A stretch of DNA of 13,108 nt from an uncultured Woeseia sp. (lineage in GTDB: Bacteria > Pseudomonadota > Gammaproteobacteria > Steroidobacterales > Woeseiaceae): contig CALALV010000137.1 of the NCBI GenBank assembly GCA_937925605.1, positions 1 to 13,108 of the forward strand. The letters run 5' to 3'. Below the pieces are notes generated by a model that was not told the origin of the DNA, searched no databases, and saw only the letters and a list, made by a program, of their open reading frames with translations. Positions 7,267-13,108 of this stretch are shown piece after piece. The stretch's first letter is position 1; each line of letters begins with the position of its first letter. Both the position numbers and the translations under genes were made by a program.

Positions 7267-7832
7267 CCCGCGTCCTCCGTCGTGTCGTCGCTCGTCTGCA
7301 CCTGTTTCAGCGTCACGACGAACTCTGCCTGGCGTCCGGGACCCTGCTCGGTCGTCTCGACGCGCAGCACGCTGGGGTCGGTCAGCCACTCCGACGCATC
7401 AATGCGTCGCATCAGCGCGGAAACGCGGGTCGACGACTGCGCGATACCGGTGATCTCGACCTCGGCGCCGGTCTGCTTGAGGCCGGTCAGGTAGACGCCT
7501 TCCGGCAGCTGCCGGGTCAGCTCGTCGAACAGGTGGACGATTTCCGGCCGGCTGCCCTGCAGCCGCTCGATGATCTCCATGCGCGCCAGCAGGCGTTCTT
7601 TCTGGCGCTCGAGCCCGTCGATCTCGGTGATGCTCTGCTCGAGTACGACGATCTCGCTCTCGAGGCGCTGGTTGCGCTCTTTCTGGTGATCGATGCGCTG
7701 GTTGAAGACGAACACGGTCAGCATGACGACGACGACGCCGGCTACGAACGCGCCGCCGACCGCGATCAGGAATTCGCGCTGTCGACGCTTGCGCTCCGCT
7801 TCGCGCCAGGGGAGGAGGTTAATGCGTGGCAT
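7263..7832 (-). CDS. pilN: type IV pilus assembly protein PilN
   Basis: PilN is a bitopic inner-membrane protein whose short cytoplasmic tail docks on PilM and whose periplasmic part dimerises with PilO. The 189 residues start with the diagnostic PilM-binding motif INLLPWRE at 4-11. A basic stretch, a membrane helix (about 21-43), a long coiled coil rich in Glu, Arg and Leu (about 45-92) and a ferredoxin-like domain (about 95-178) follow. The ATG at 7832 is 1 bp from the pilM stop, with GAGGAG about 11 nt upstream inside pilM. The end overlaps pilO by 4 bp, so the genes are probably translationally coupled. Confidence 0.96.
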   Translation of the reverse strand: MPRINLLPWREAERKRRQREFLIAVGGAFVAGVVVVMLTVFVFNQRIDHQKERNQRLESEIVVLEQSITEIDGLERQKERLLARMEIIERLQGSRPEIVHLFDELTRQLPEGVYLTGLKQTGAEVEITGIAQSSTRVSALMRRIDASEWLTDPSVLRVETTEQGPGRQAEFVVTLKQVQTSDDTTEDAG

Positions 7833-7833
7833 G

Positions 7834-8895
7834 TCAGTCGAAACTCCTCAGTGCCAGGCCGCAGGCCGTCAGCAGAGCGGTCGCATCCTTGTGCACCCCC
7901 TGGGACTTTGCCTTCGAGCTTATTTTCATTTGGCCGAGCGGATCGCCGATCTCCGTCGGGATTCCGACCCGGCTCGATATCACGTCGGCGATGCCGGGGA
8001 TGTTCGCGCAGCCGCCGCAGACCAGGATCATGTCGGGCTGCTCGCGGCCACCGCCGGAGGCCAAGTAGAACTGCAGCGAGCGGCTGACCTGCTGGGTCAT
8101 GTCGTCGACGAAGGGCTCGAGCACTTCGGGCTGGTAGTTCGACGGCAGGCCGCCCTGCTTCTTGGCGCGGCCGGCGTCTTCCATCGACAGGCCGTAGGTC
8201 CGCATGATTTCCTCGGTCAGCTGCTGGCCGCCGAAGGCGAAGTCGCGGGTGTAAACGACCTTCAGGTCCTGCAGGACCGAGAAGGTCGTGCTGCTCGCGC
8301 CGATGTCTACGATCGCAACCGACTGGCCGATGCCGTTGTCCGGCATCTGGTGGGCGAGCAGGGCGCAGGCATTCTCGAGCGCGAAGGCCTCGACGTCGAC
8401 GATCTGCGCGCTCAGCCCGGCGGCCTGCACGGCGTTCTGGCGCTGCTCGACGTTCTCGGTGCGGGTCGCGACCAGCAGGACGTCCATCAGCTCCGGGTCG
8501 TTCTCGTTCGCGCCGACGACCTCGAAGTCGAAGCTGACTTCGTCCATCGGGAACGGGATGTACTGGTCCGCCTGGATCTCGACCTGCCCCTCGAGGTCGC
8601 GCTCGGACAGGCTGGCCGGCATCTGGATGATCTTCGTGATCGCCGCGTCACCCGATATGGCGATCGCGGCGTCGGTCGCGCGCGCGCCGGCGCGCTTGAC
8701 CGCGCGGCGGATCGCCTCGCCGACGGCCTTGGCGTCGACGATGGCCTTTTCGTTGACCGAGGATGGCGGTGTCGGCTCCGCCGCGTAGGACTCCACCCGG
8801 AAGCGCTTGCCGCTCTGGGAAAGCTCGATCAGCTTCACCGACGAAGTCGTGATGTCCAGGCCCAGCAGAGGCGGGTTTTTTTTGCGGAAAAGCAC
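7834..8895 (-). CDS. pilM: type IV pilus assembly ATPase-like protein PilM
   Basis: PilM is a cytoplasmic FtsA/actin-like protein that binds the N-terminus of PilN and connects the pilus machine to the cytoplasmic motor. The length of 353 is typical. The actin-fold nucleotide site is visible: phosphate-1 loop GLDITTSSVKL at 12-22, phosphate-2 VDIGASSTT at 196-204 and the adenosine motif LVCGGCANIPG at 291-301. The start is GTG at 8893-8895, supported by AAAGGA 9 nt upstream. The next in-frame start would cut into the phosphate-1 region. Codons 5-7 form an A8 run, striking in this GC-rich gene. It is the first gene of the pil operon and is preceded by an AT-rich control region shared with the divergent ponA. 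Confidence 0.96.
   Translation of the reverse strand: MLFRKKNPPLLGLDITTSSVKLIELSQSGKRFRVESYAAEPTPPSSVNEKAIVDAKAVGEAIRRAVKRAGARATDAAIAISGDAAITKIIQMPASLSERDLEGQVEIQADQYIPFPMDEVSFDFEVVGANENDPELMDVLLVATRTENVEQRQNAVQAAGLSAQIVDVEAFALENACALLAHQMPDNGIGQSVAIVDIGASSTTFSVLQDLKVVYTRDFAFGGQQLTEEIMRTYGLSMEDAGRAKKQGGLPSNYQPEVLEPFVDDMTQQVSRSLQFYLASGGGREQPDMILVCGGCANIPGIADVISSRVGIPTEIGDPLGQMKISSKAKSQGVHKDATALLTACGLALRSFD
8875..8883 (-). other. A8 homopolymer with slippery heptamer A-AAA-AAC at codons 5-7 of pilM
   Basis: The T run at 8876-8883 reads as eight A on the pilM strand, in the phase AAA AAA AAC. This is a canonical X-XXY-YYZ slippery site (8881-8875). Lysine codons elsewhere in the pil genes are mostly AAG. 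The tract could support slippage during transcription, translation or replication. It may also simply be a low-structure translation start. The tract is seen; the effect is speculative. Confidence 0.4.
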
Positions 8896-8904
8896 CTGAA
8901 TTTT

Positions 8905-8910
8905 TCCTTT
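8905..8910 (-). promoter_or_regulatory. ribosome-binding site of pilM
   Basis: AAAGGA on the minus strand lies 9 nt before the GTG start at 8895. It decides in favour of this non-ATG start. Confidence 0.7.
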
Positions 8911-8963
8911 AAAGTCGGCGAGTTGCAGCCAAAAAGTAGGTGGAGCCTGAGAAAATCGATTTA

Positions 8964-8971
8964 ACTATATA
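8964..8971 (-). promoter_or_regulatory. probable -10 region of the pilM operon promoter
   Basis: TATATAGT on the minus strand offers TATATA (8971-8966) or TATAGT (8969-8964) as a -10 element inside the AT-rich island. No good TTGACA lies 16-18 bp upstream; the best is TTTTAT. This is typical of promoters that need an activator. Transcription would start near 8957-8959, giving a leader of about 62-64 nt before the pilM GTG. Confidence 0.5.
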
Positions 8972-8992
8972 TCAACAAAATGTTAAATAAAA

Positions 8993-9008
8993 CGTGACTT
9001 TGATCACG
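8993..9008. promoter_or_regulatory. CRP/Vfr-like operator upstream of pilM
   Basis: CGTGACTTTGATCACG is an inverted repeat with arms CGTGA and TCACG and a 6-bp spacer. It contains the GTGA-N6-TCAC core of the CRP-family consensus TGTGA-N6-TCACA. Its centre (9000.5) lies 41.5 bp upstream of the start predicted from TATATA, the classical class II activator position. Vfr, the CRP homologue of Pseudomonas, is known to be required for type IV pilus function, which fits a pil operon. Other CRP/FNR-family regulators recognise similar dyads, so the regulator is inferred. Confidence 0.5.
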
Positions 9009-9165
9009 ATCCGGCGATCGGCAATCGTACTGCCGCGGGGAGTGTCAATTCCGTGAACCAGTCGGCGCATCGGGGCCTTTGCCGCGAGCGTCGCCGACAG
9101 CCGAAAACGGCCGCGTCACAGGCAATTGCGCATCGATCGGATGCCGGCTGTTGACCCCCTCCCCG

Positions 9166-9190
9166 GGCCCGCCGCGTGCGCGGCCGGGCC
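9166..9190. other. bulged GC-rich hairpin in the ponA upstream region
   Basis: GGCCCGCCGCG (9166-9176) pairs with CGCGGCCGGGCC (9179-9190) through a stem of about 10 bp with one bulged base and a very short loop. No T tract follows on either strand. It may separate the two divergent promoters or sit in a long ponA leader. It could be chance in GC-rich DNA. Confidence 0.3.
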
Positions 9191-9191
9191 G

Positions 9192-9221
9192 TTGCAGCCC
9201 TCCGTGAATGCTGGCTATCAT
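9192..9221 (+). promoter_or_regulatory. possible upstream promoter of ponA
   Basis: TATCAT (9216-9221) matches the -10 consensus at five of six bases and follows TTGCAG (9192-9197) by 18 bp. A start near 9228 would give a leader of about 120 nt. This is the better -10 of the two candidates for ponA. Confidence 0.35.
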
Positions 9222-9258
9222 TCCCGCCCGGTCGCCCCGGTTTGTTCCTTGGTCGATA

Positions 9259-9288
9259 CTGACCGGCAGCGGGTCTGGCGATTATACC
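9259..9288 (+). promoter_or_regulatory. possible downstream promoter of ponA
   Basis: CTGACC (9259-9264) and TATACC (9283-9288) are spaced 18 bp apart and would start transcription near 9295, about 55 nt before the ponA ATG. Both hexamers match at about four positions. The -35 lies in a short dyad, GGTC-N6-GACC (9251-9264). Confidence 0.3.
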
Positions 9289-9349
9289 CGCAGCGCGCCG
9301 GTTCCCCCCCTTCATTTGACGATCTTCCCGCAGTTTACGCGCCGAACTT

Positions 9350-11986
9350 ATGGAAAAGGACGAATTGCAGCCTGACGAGCACGGGCGCTCGCGTCGCGGC
9401 CGTCGCCTGCGTATCGCGGGTTTCGTCGCGGGCCTCGCCGCGAGCGGCGCGCTGGCGCTGGCCGCGGCCGTCGTCGGCGCCTGGTATTACGTAGCCCCCG
9501 GCCTGCCGGCGGCCGAGACGATTCGCGAGATCCCGCTGCAGATCCCGCTGCGCGTGTACAGCCGCGACGGCCGCCTGATCGAGGAAGTGGGCGAGCGTCG
9601 CCGCATCCTGGTCCGCTACGACGAGCTCGAGCCCTTCGTCGTCGATGCCTTCGTCGCCGCCGAGGACAGCCGTTTCTTCAGCCACCCCGGCGTCGACGCG
9701 ATCGGCATCCTGCGCGCCGCCGTCAACTACCTGCGCTCGGGCTCGCGCGGCCAGGGCGGCAGCACGATCACCCAGCAGCTCGCGCGCGACTACTTCCTGA
9801 CCCGCGAACGCCTGTTCACGCGCAAGCTGCGCGAGGCCTTCCTCGCCTGGAAGATAGAACAGGAGTTCTCGAAAGAAGAGATCATGGCGCTGTTCCTGAA
9901 CAAGATGTTCTTCGGACAGCGCGCCTACGGCGTCGCGGCGGCAGCGCAGGTCTACTTCGGCAAGCCGCTCGAGAACATCAACGTCGCGGAGGCCGCGACG
10001 CTGGCCGGCGTGCTGCCGGCGCCGTCCAACTACAACCCGGTGCGCAGCCCGGCGAACGCCCGCGTGCGCCGCAACTACGTGCTCGGCCGCATGCTCGACC
10101 TCGACTTCATCACGCCGGCCGAGTACGAGGCCGCGATGGCCGAGCCCGTGCTGTCGAAGCTGCACGGCACCGCGACCGAGCTGTCGGCGCCGTGGGTTGC
10201 CGAGATGGTCCGTCGCGAGATGCTGAAGCGCTACGGCGAGGACACCTACTCGGCCGGCTACCGGGTGGTCACGACGCTCGACTCGAACATGCAGCGCGGC
10301 GCCAACTACGCGCTGCGCAACGGGCTGCTCGAGTTCAGCCGGCGACGCGGCTACCGCGGGCCGCTGGCACGGATCGACGTGCCTGCGGAGGTGCTGGCGC
10401 AGCCGTACGAGGAGTGGCCGGAAGAAGCGCGGCTCGCGCTCGACGACTACGGCGGTCCGGCAGGCCTGCAGGTCGCACTGGTTACGCAGCTGAACGCCGA
10501 CGCGAACAGCGCCGCCGTCGTGCTGCAGGACGGCAGCCGGCAGGTCCTGCCGTGGTACGGCATTTCCTGGGCGCGCCCGTTCGTCGACGAGGAGACCCGT
10601 GGCCCGGCGCCGGAATCGGTCGGCGACGTGCTCGCGCCCGGCGACATTATTTATGTGATGCCGATCCAGGCCGGCGGCTACGCGCTGGCGCAGGCGCCGC
10701 AGGCGCAGGCGGCGGTCGTTTCGCTGGATCCGCACGACGGCGCGATCACCAGCCTGGCCGGCGGCTACGATTTCTCGATCAGCAAGTTCAATCGCGTCAC
10801 GCAGGCGAACCGGCAGCCGGGTTCGTCGTTCAAGCCGTTCATCTACTCGGCGGCGCTGGAACAGGGCAACACGCCGGCGACCGTGCTGCTCGACGCGCCG
10901 GTCGTGATCAACTCCTCGGAGCTCGAGGCTGTCTGGCGGCCGGTCAACTACACGGGCCGCTTCTACGGCGAACAGCGCATGCGCGAGGCGCTGGTGCGCT
11001 CGATGAACCTGGCCTCGGTGCGACTGCTGCTGAACAACACCGGCATCGGCAACGCCGTGCGCCACCTGGAGCCGTTCGGCTTCGGGCCCACGACGCTGAT
11101 CAGGAATGGTTCGCTGGCGCTCGGCGGCGGCGACGCGACGCCGCTCGACATGGCGCAGGGCTACGCGGTGTTCGCGAACGGCGGCTACGCCGTCAGCCCC
11201 TACGTGATCGACGCGATCTACGGCCCGGAGAGCGACGAGCCACTGTACCGGGCCGACCCGGCCATCGTCTGCCGCCGCTGCGAGCCGGGCGAACCGCCCG
11301 CCGACGAACCGGTCGCGATGGCGGTCGGTGACGACGCTCTGCCGCCCGGCCTCGGCGGCGATGCCGGCATCGATCTCGAGCGCATGGCCGCGGTCGCGGA
11401 GACCTGGCAGCCCGACGCGGAAGAGCTGCCGGAACTTTACGCCGACCTGAAGCTGGCACCGCGCATCATCCCGGAGCAGAACGCTTACCTGATCCAGGAC
11501 ATGATGCGTGACGTGATCCGGCGCGGCACCGGTCGCCGGGCGCGCGCGCTCGGTCGCAACGACCTGTCCGGCAAGACGGGCACTTCCAACGACCGTCGCG
11601 ACGCCTGGTTCGCGGGCTTCAACTCGGACTTCGTCGGCATCGTCTGGGTCGGTTACGACGACTACCGGCCGCTCGGGCCGGGCGAGGAAGGCTCGCGCAC
11701 GGCGCTGCCGGTCTGGATAGAGTTTGCCCGCATCGCGCTGGCCGGCGCGCCGCAGGCACAGATGCCGATGCCGGACGGCATGGTCAGCGTGCGCATTTCG
11801 AAGTCGACCGGCTGCCCGGCGGACGCACGCGTACCGCCCGAGGACGTCATGTTCGAGACCTTCCGCCTTGGGAACGTGCCCGAATGCGAGCAGGCGGATG
11901 GGCAGGACGACATCTTCAACCGCGACGACGACTTCCTGTTCGACGAGACCGCGGAGCCGGAGCCGGAGCCCGACGTCATATTCTGA
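9350..11986 (+). CDS. ponA: penicillin-binding protein 1A, bifunctional glycosyltransferase/transpeptidase
   Basis: This class A PBP (also called mrcA) polymerises lipid II into glycan strands and cross-links them in the periplasm. The 878 residues start with a short basic cytoplasmic tail and one membrane anchor (about 22-48). A GT51 glycosyltransferase domain follows (about 55-235) with catalytic E105 in EDSRFFSHPGVD and the GGSTITQQLARD motif at 136-147. An OB-like insert lies at about 315-455. The transpeptidase domain has the SxxK nucleophile S492/K495 (GSSFKPF), SxN at S551-N553 and KTG at 742-744. A CxxC (C641, C644) lies between SxN and KTG, as in other gammaproteobacterial PBP1A proteins. 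The C-terminus is an acidic tail (about 849-877) with an EPEPEP repeat. No Shine-Dalgarno sequence precedes the ATG, but it is the only start that retains the cytoplasmic tail. Divergence from pilM is common in gammaproteobacteria. Confidence 0.96.
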   Translation: MEKDELQPDEHGRSRRGRRLRIAGFVAGLAASGALALAAAVVGAWYYVAPGLPAAETIREIPLQIPLRVYSRDGRLIEEVGERRRILVRYDELEPFVVDAFVAAEDSRFFSHPGVDAIGILRAAVNYLRSGSRGQGGSTITQQLARDYFLTRERLFTRKLREAFLAWKIEQEFSKEEIMALFLNKMFFGQRAYGVAAAAQVYFGKPLENINVAEAATLAGVLPAPSNYNPVRSPANARVRRNYVLGRMLDLDFITPAEYEAAMAEPVLSKLHGTATELSAPWVAEMVRREMLKRYGEDTYSAGYRVVTTLDSNMQRGANYALRNGLLEFSRRRGYRGPLARIDVPAEVLAQPYEEWPEEARLALDDYGGPAGLQVALVTQLNADANSAAVVLQDGSRQVLPWYGISWARPFVDEETRGPAPESVGDVLAPGDIIYVMPIQAGGYALAQAPQAQAAVVSLDPHDGAITSLAGGYDFSISKFNRVTQANRQPGSSFKPFIYSAALEQGNTPATVLLDAPVVINSSELEAVWRPVNYTGRFYGEQRMREALVRSMNLASVRLLLNNTGIGNAVRHLEPFGFGPTTLIRNGSLALGGGDATPLDMAQGYAVFANGGYAVSPYVIDAIYGPESDEPLYRADPAIVCRRCEPGEPPADEPVAMAVGDDALPPGLGGDAGIDLERMAAVAETWQPDAEELPELYADLKLAPRIIPEQNAYLIQDMMRDVIRRGTGRRARALGRNDLSGKTGTSNDRRDAWFAGFNSDFVGIVWVGYDDYRPLGPGEEGSRTALPVWIEFARIALAGAPQAQMPMPDGMVSVRISKSTGCPADARVPPEDVMFETFRLGNVPECEQADGQDDIFNRDDDFLFDETAEPEPEPDVIF

Positions 11987-12005
11987 GCGCCGGCGATGCT
12001 GGCGC
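11987..12005 (+). terminator. hairpin directly after ponA
   Basis: GCGCCGGC and GCTGGCGC form an 8-bp stem with one G-U pair around the loop GAT, starting at the base after the ponA stop codon. No T tract follows, so it is at best a Rho-dependent or processing-related 3' end. Confidence 0.35.
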
Positions 12006-12023
12006 GCGGCAGCGCAATGGGTC

Positions 12024-12029
12024 TACACT
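12024..12029 (+). promoter_or_regulatory. possible -10 element of the hypothetical gene
   Basis: TACACT matches four of six -10 positions and lies 36 bp before the ATG at 12066. No good -35 lies at the usual distance. The same hexamer with a similar flank (TACACTG) occurs before aroB. Confidence 0.3.
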
Positions 12030-12065
12030 GCGTCCCGTACCCGACGTGGCCTTGTCCAAAGGATC

Positions 12066-12674
12066 ATGAGCAGACGCAGCGACAGCGGTAACGACCGCGC
12101 TCGCCAGGTACTAGCGCAGGAAGCGGCCCGCATCATTTGCGAGCAGGGCATCCAGGACTATCGCGTCGCCAAGATGAAGGCCGCCGAGCGCCTCGGCATG
12201 AGCACGCACGGCTCCCTGCCCGGCAATCCCGAGATCGAACAGGCGGTCAGCGAGCACCTGTCGCTGTTCGGCCGCGAATCCCACGTCGACCTGCTGCACG
12301 CGTTGAGGCGCGCCGCGATCACGGCCATGGAAATGCTCGACGCATTCATGCCGCGGCTGGTCGGGCCGGTGCTGAACGGCACCGCCGGGGAAACCTCGGC
12401 CGTCAACCTGCACGTGTTCGCCGACAGCCCGGAACAGGTTGCCTGGACACTGGAGGAAAGCCGCATCAGCTACCGGCCGTTCGAGCGCCGGGTCAAGAGC
12501 CGCCGCAACGAGACCCGCAATCACGCCGCCTTCCGCTTCGCGCTCGGCGACGCCTCGATCGAGGCAACCGTGTTCCCCTACGACGGTATCCGCCAGGCAC
12601 CGATCAGCCCGATCGACGGCAAGCCGATGCGGCGTGCCGATACGCGGGCGGTGCGGGAGTTGCTGGGCGAGTAG
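12066..12674 (+). CDS. conserved-looking protein of unknown function
   Basis: This 202-residue, probably cytoplasmic protein has no signal peptide or membrane segment. The N-terminal part (about 11-45) is helical and resembles the first helices of a DNA-binding domain (QEAARIICEQGI, then KAAERLGM), with a Pro/Asn-rich turn at 51-55. A helical middle (57-93) leads to a likely alpha/beta segment, PRLVGPVLNGTA at 96-107 followed by SAVNLHVFAD at 111-120. The last third is rich in Arg and Phe and ends with VFPYDGIRQAPISPIDGKPM. The glycine-rich turn followed by alternating hydrophobic strands is faintly reminiscent of nucleotidyltransferase folds, but the paired catalytic aspartates are not evident. 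ATG 12066 has AAAGGA only 2 nt upstream, which is too close to be ideal; no other in-frame start fits. I recall similar proteins only as uncharacterised entries and cannot name the family. Codon use matches the neighbours, arguing for a real gene. Confidence 0.8.
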   Translation: MSRRSDSGNDRARQVLAQEAARIICEQGIQDYRVAKMKAAERLGMSTHGSLPGNPEIEQAVSEHLSLFGRESHVDLLHALRRAAITAMEMLDAFMPRLVGPVLNGTAGETSAVNLHVFADSPEQVAWTLEESRISYRPFERRVKSRRNETRNHAAFRFALGDASIEATVFPYDGIRQAPISPIDGKPMRRADTRAVRELLGE

Positions 12675-12755
12675 CGGCGCCGCCGGCCGGGTTTCGTCGA
12701 ACGCGTTGGGCACAGACGATGCACTGGCCCAGCGAGGTGGAACGCGATAAACGGA

Positions 12756-12785
12756 GCCGGGCCCGTGCACGGGGCCTTACCCGGC
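12756..12785. other. nested inverted repeats between the convergent hypothetical gene and gltA
   Basis: GCCGGG (12756-12761) can pair with CCCGGC (12780-12785). Inside, CCC-GTGCAC-GGG forms an alternative, nearly palindromic stem. Lying between two gene ends that face each other, it could be a bidirectional 3'-end structure. No T tract flanks it. The remainder of the 179-bp gap (12675-12853) holds nothing else I can support. Confidence 0.35.
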
Positions 12786-12853
12786 ACGCGAAGCCGCAAG
12801 CCATCTATCGCGCCACCCGGTAGCCGAACGACGGCCACCGCGACAGTCAGCCG

Positions 12854-13108
12854 TCAGCTCGAGGAGCGCTTCTCGATCGGCACGTAGTCGCGGGTCTCCG
12901 GGCCGGTGTAGAGCTGGCGGGGCCGGGAGATGCGGGCGTGCGGGTCGGAGATCATCTCGCGCCAGTGCGCGACCCAGCCGACCGTGCGGCCGATCGCGAA
13001 CATGACCGTGAACATCGAGGTCGGGATGCCGAGCGCGCGGTAGATGATGCCGGAGTAGAAGTCGACGTTCGGGTACAGGTTCTTCTCGATGAAGTACTCG
13101 TCCTTGAG
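12854..13108 (-). CDS. gltA: citrate synthase, C-terminal part
   Basis: The last 84 codons of a gene that enters from the right edge. Citrate synthase condenses oxaloacetate and acetyl-CoA in the first TCA-cycle step. The visible part contains YPNVDFYSGIIYRALGIP, whose aspartate (NVDFYSG) corresponds to the catalytic Asp of the GltA family, then MFAIGRTVGWVAHWREM with the arginine and histidine region at the oxaloacetate site. The ending is SRPRQLYTGPETRDYVPIE followed by a short Ser-rich tail and TGA at 12854-12856. The sequence matches the long, NADH-sensitive hexameric type of proteobacteria rather than the short dimeric type; this subtype is inferred from the ending. It is convergent with the hypothetical gene. 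Confidence 0.95.
   Translation of the reverse strand, partial: LKDEYFIEKNLYPNVDFYSGIIYRALGIPTSMFTVMFAIGRTVGWVAHWREMISDPHARISRPRQLYTGPETRDYVPIEKRSSS

Larger units (their letters stand above)
8896..9349. promoter_or_regulatory. divergent control region between pilM and ponA
   Basis: The 454-bp region contains no convincing gene; the minus-strand open frame at 9004-9315 is Arg/Ala-rich and lacks family features. The pilM-proximal part is very AT-rich (11 G or C among 50 bases at 8951-9000) against a GC-rich background, and holds the pilM ribosome-binding site, a TATATA box and a CRP-like dyad. The ponA-proximal part is GC-rich, with a bulged hairpin and two possible promoters. A further dyad, CGATC-CGGC-GATCG at 9007-9020, abuts the CRP-like site. 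Confidence 0.75.

Noticed and set aside
7267..7389. N-terminal extension of pilO by 41 codons
   Set aside because: The extension is the out-of-frame end of pilN and is arginine-rich. The ATG at 7266 has GGAGG at a good distance and the standard PilO N-terminus.
9004..9315. Minus-strand open frame of 103 codons in the pilM-ponA gap
   Set aside because: Low-complexity Arg/Ala/Gly product, no ribosome-binding site, and it overlaps the candidate promoters and operator.
9335..11065. Minus-strand open frame of 576 codons antisense to ponA
   Set aside because: Arg/His/Ala-rich shadow of ponA, which has all GT51 and transpeptidase motifs intact.
11270..11281. CxxC (C641, C644) in PBP1A as a possible new metal site
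   Set aside because: A CxxC at the equivalent place occurs in E. coli PBP1A as I recall it, so it is a family feature, not a novelty.
11724..12065. N-terminal extension of the hypothetical gene back into ponA
   Set aside because: The extension is a shadow of ponA (Arg/Ser/Pro rich). The ATG at 12066 begins the segment with natural composition.
1..13108. Mobile elements, CRISPR arrays, tRNA or rRNA genes, defence systems
   Set aside because: No transposase, integrase, regular direct-repeat array, cloverleaf or defence-type gene was seen on either strand; apart from the lipoprotein the region is ordinary core chromosome.

Overview
The window looks like chromosomal DNA of a GC-rich proteobacterium (roughly two-thirds G+C by eye), most likely a gammaproteobacterium. 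The reasons are the pilMNOPQ-aroK-aroB core, which is the classical proteobacterial order, a class A penicillin-binding protein 1A divergent from pilM, and a type II-like citrate synthase. A dGTPase-like gene directly after aroB is an order also known from Betaproteobacteria, so the class assignment is an inference. There are no mobile elements, tRNA or rRNA genes, or CRISPR arrays that I can see.

Layout. Positions 1-8895 are one long minus-strand block, read right to left: pilM, pilN, pilO, pilP, pilQ, a 616-residue Ig-domain lipoprotein, aroK, aroB and the first 76 codons of a dGTPase-like gene (dgt). The five pil genes are tightly packed with 4-bp overlaps or 1-6 bp gaps. The lipoprotein follows pilQ after 49 bp, and an 11-bp perfect hairpin with a GCGA (GNRA) loop separates it from aroK. 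Positions 8896-9349 are a 454-bp divergent control region with an AT-rich island on the pilM side. It carries a CRP/Vfr-like dyad placed about 41.5 bp upstream of the start site predicted from a TATATA box. To its right, on the plus strand, are ponA (mrcA) and a conserved-looking 202-residue protein of unknown function. The window closes with the C-terminal 84 codons of citrate synthase (gltA), convergent on the minus strand.

How the genes work together. PilM (cytoplasmic, actin-like), PilN and PilO (inner-membrane bitopic proteins), PilP (inner-membrane lipoprotein) and PilQ (outer-membrane secretin) form the alignment and secretin complexes of the type IVa pilus machine. AroK and AroB are shikimate-pathway enzymes, Dgt acts in dNTP metabolism, PBP1A makes and cross-links peptidoglycan, and GltA starts the TCA cycle.

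The part least explained by known biology is the lipoprotein inserted between pilQ and aroK. It has four bacterial Ig-like (Big_1/invasin-like) modules, then a fifth, unusual C-terminal module with an EF-hand-like D-x-N-x-N-G-x-L-D loop and a possible disulfide. Its place in the operon suggests an outer-membrane or surface accessory of the pilus machine. The CRP/Vfr-like site, the A8 slippery tract at the start of pilM and the hypothetical gene beside ponA are further points worth checking.
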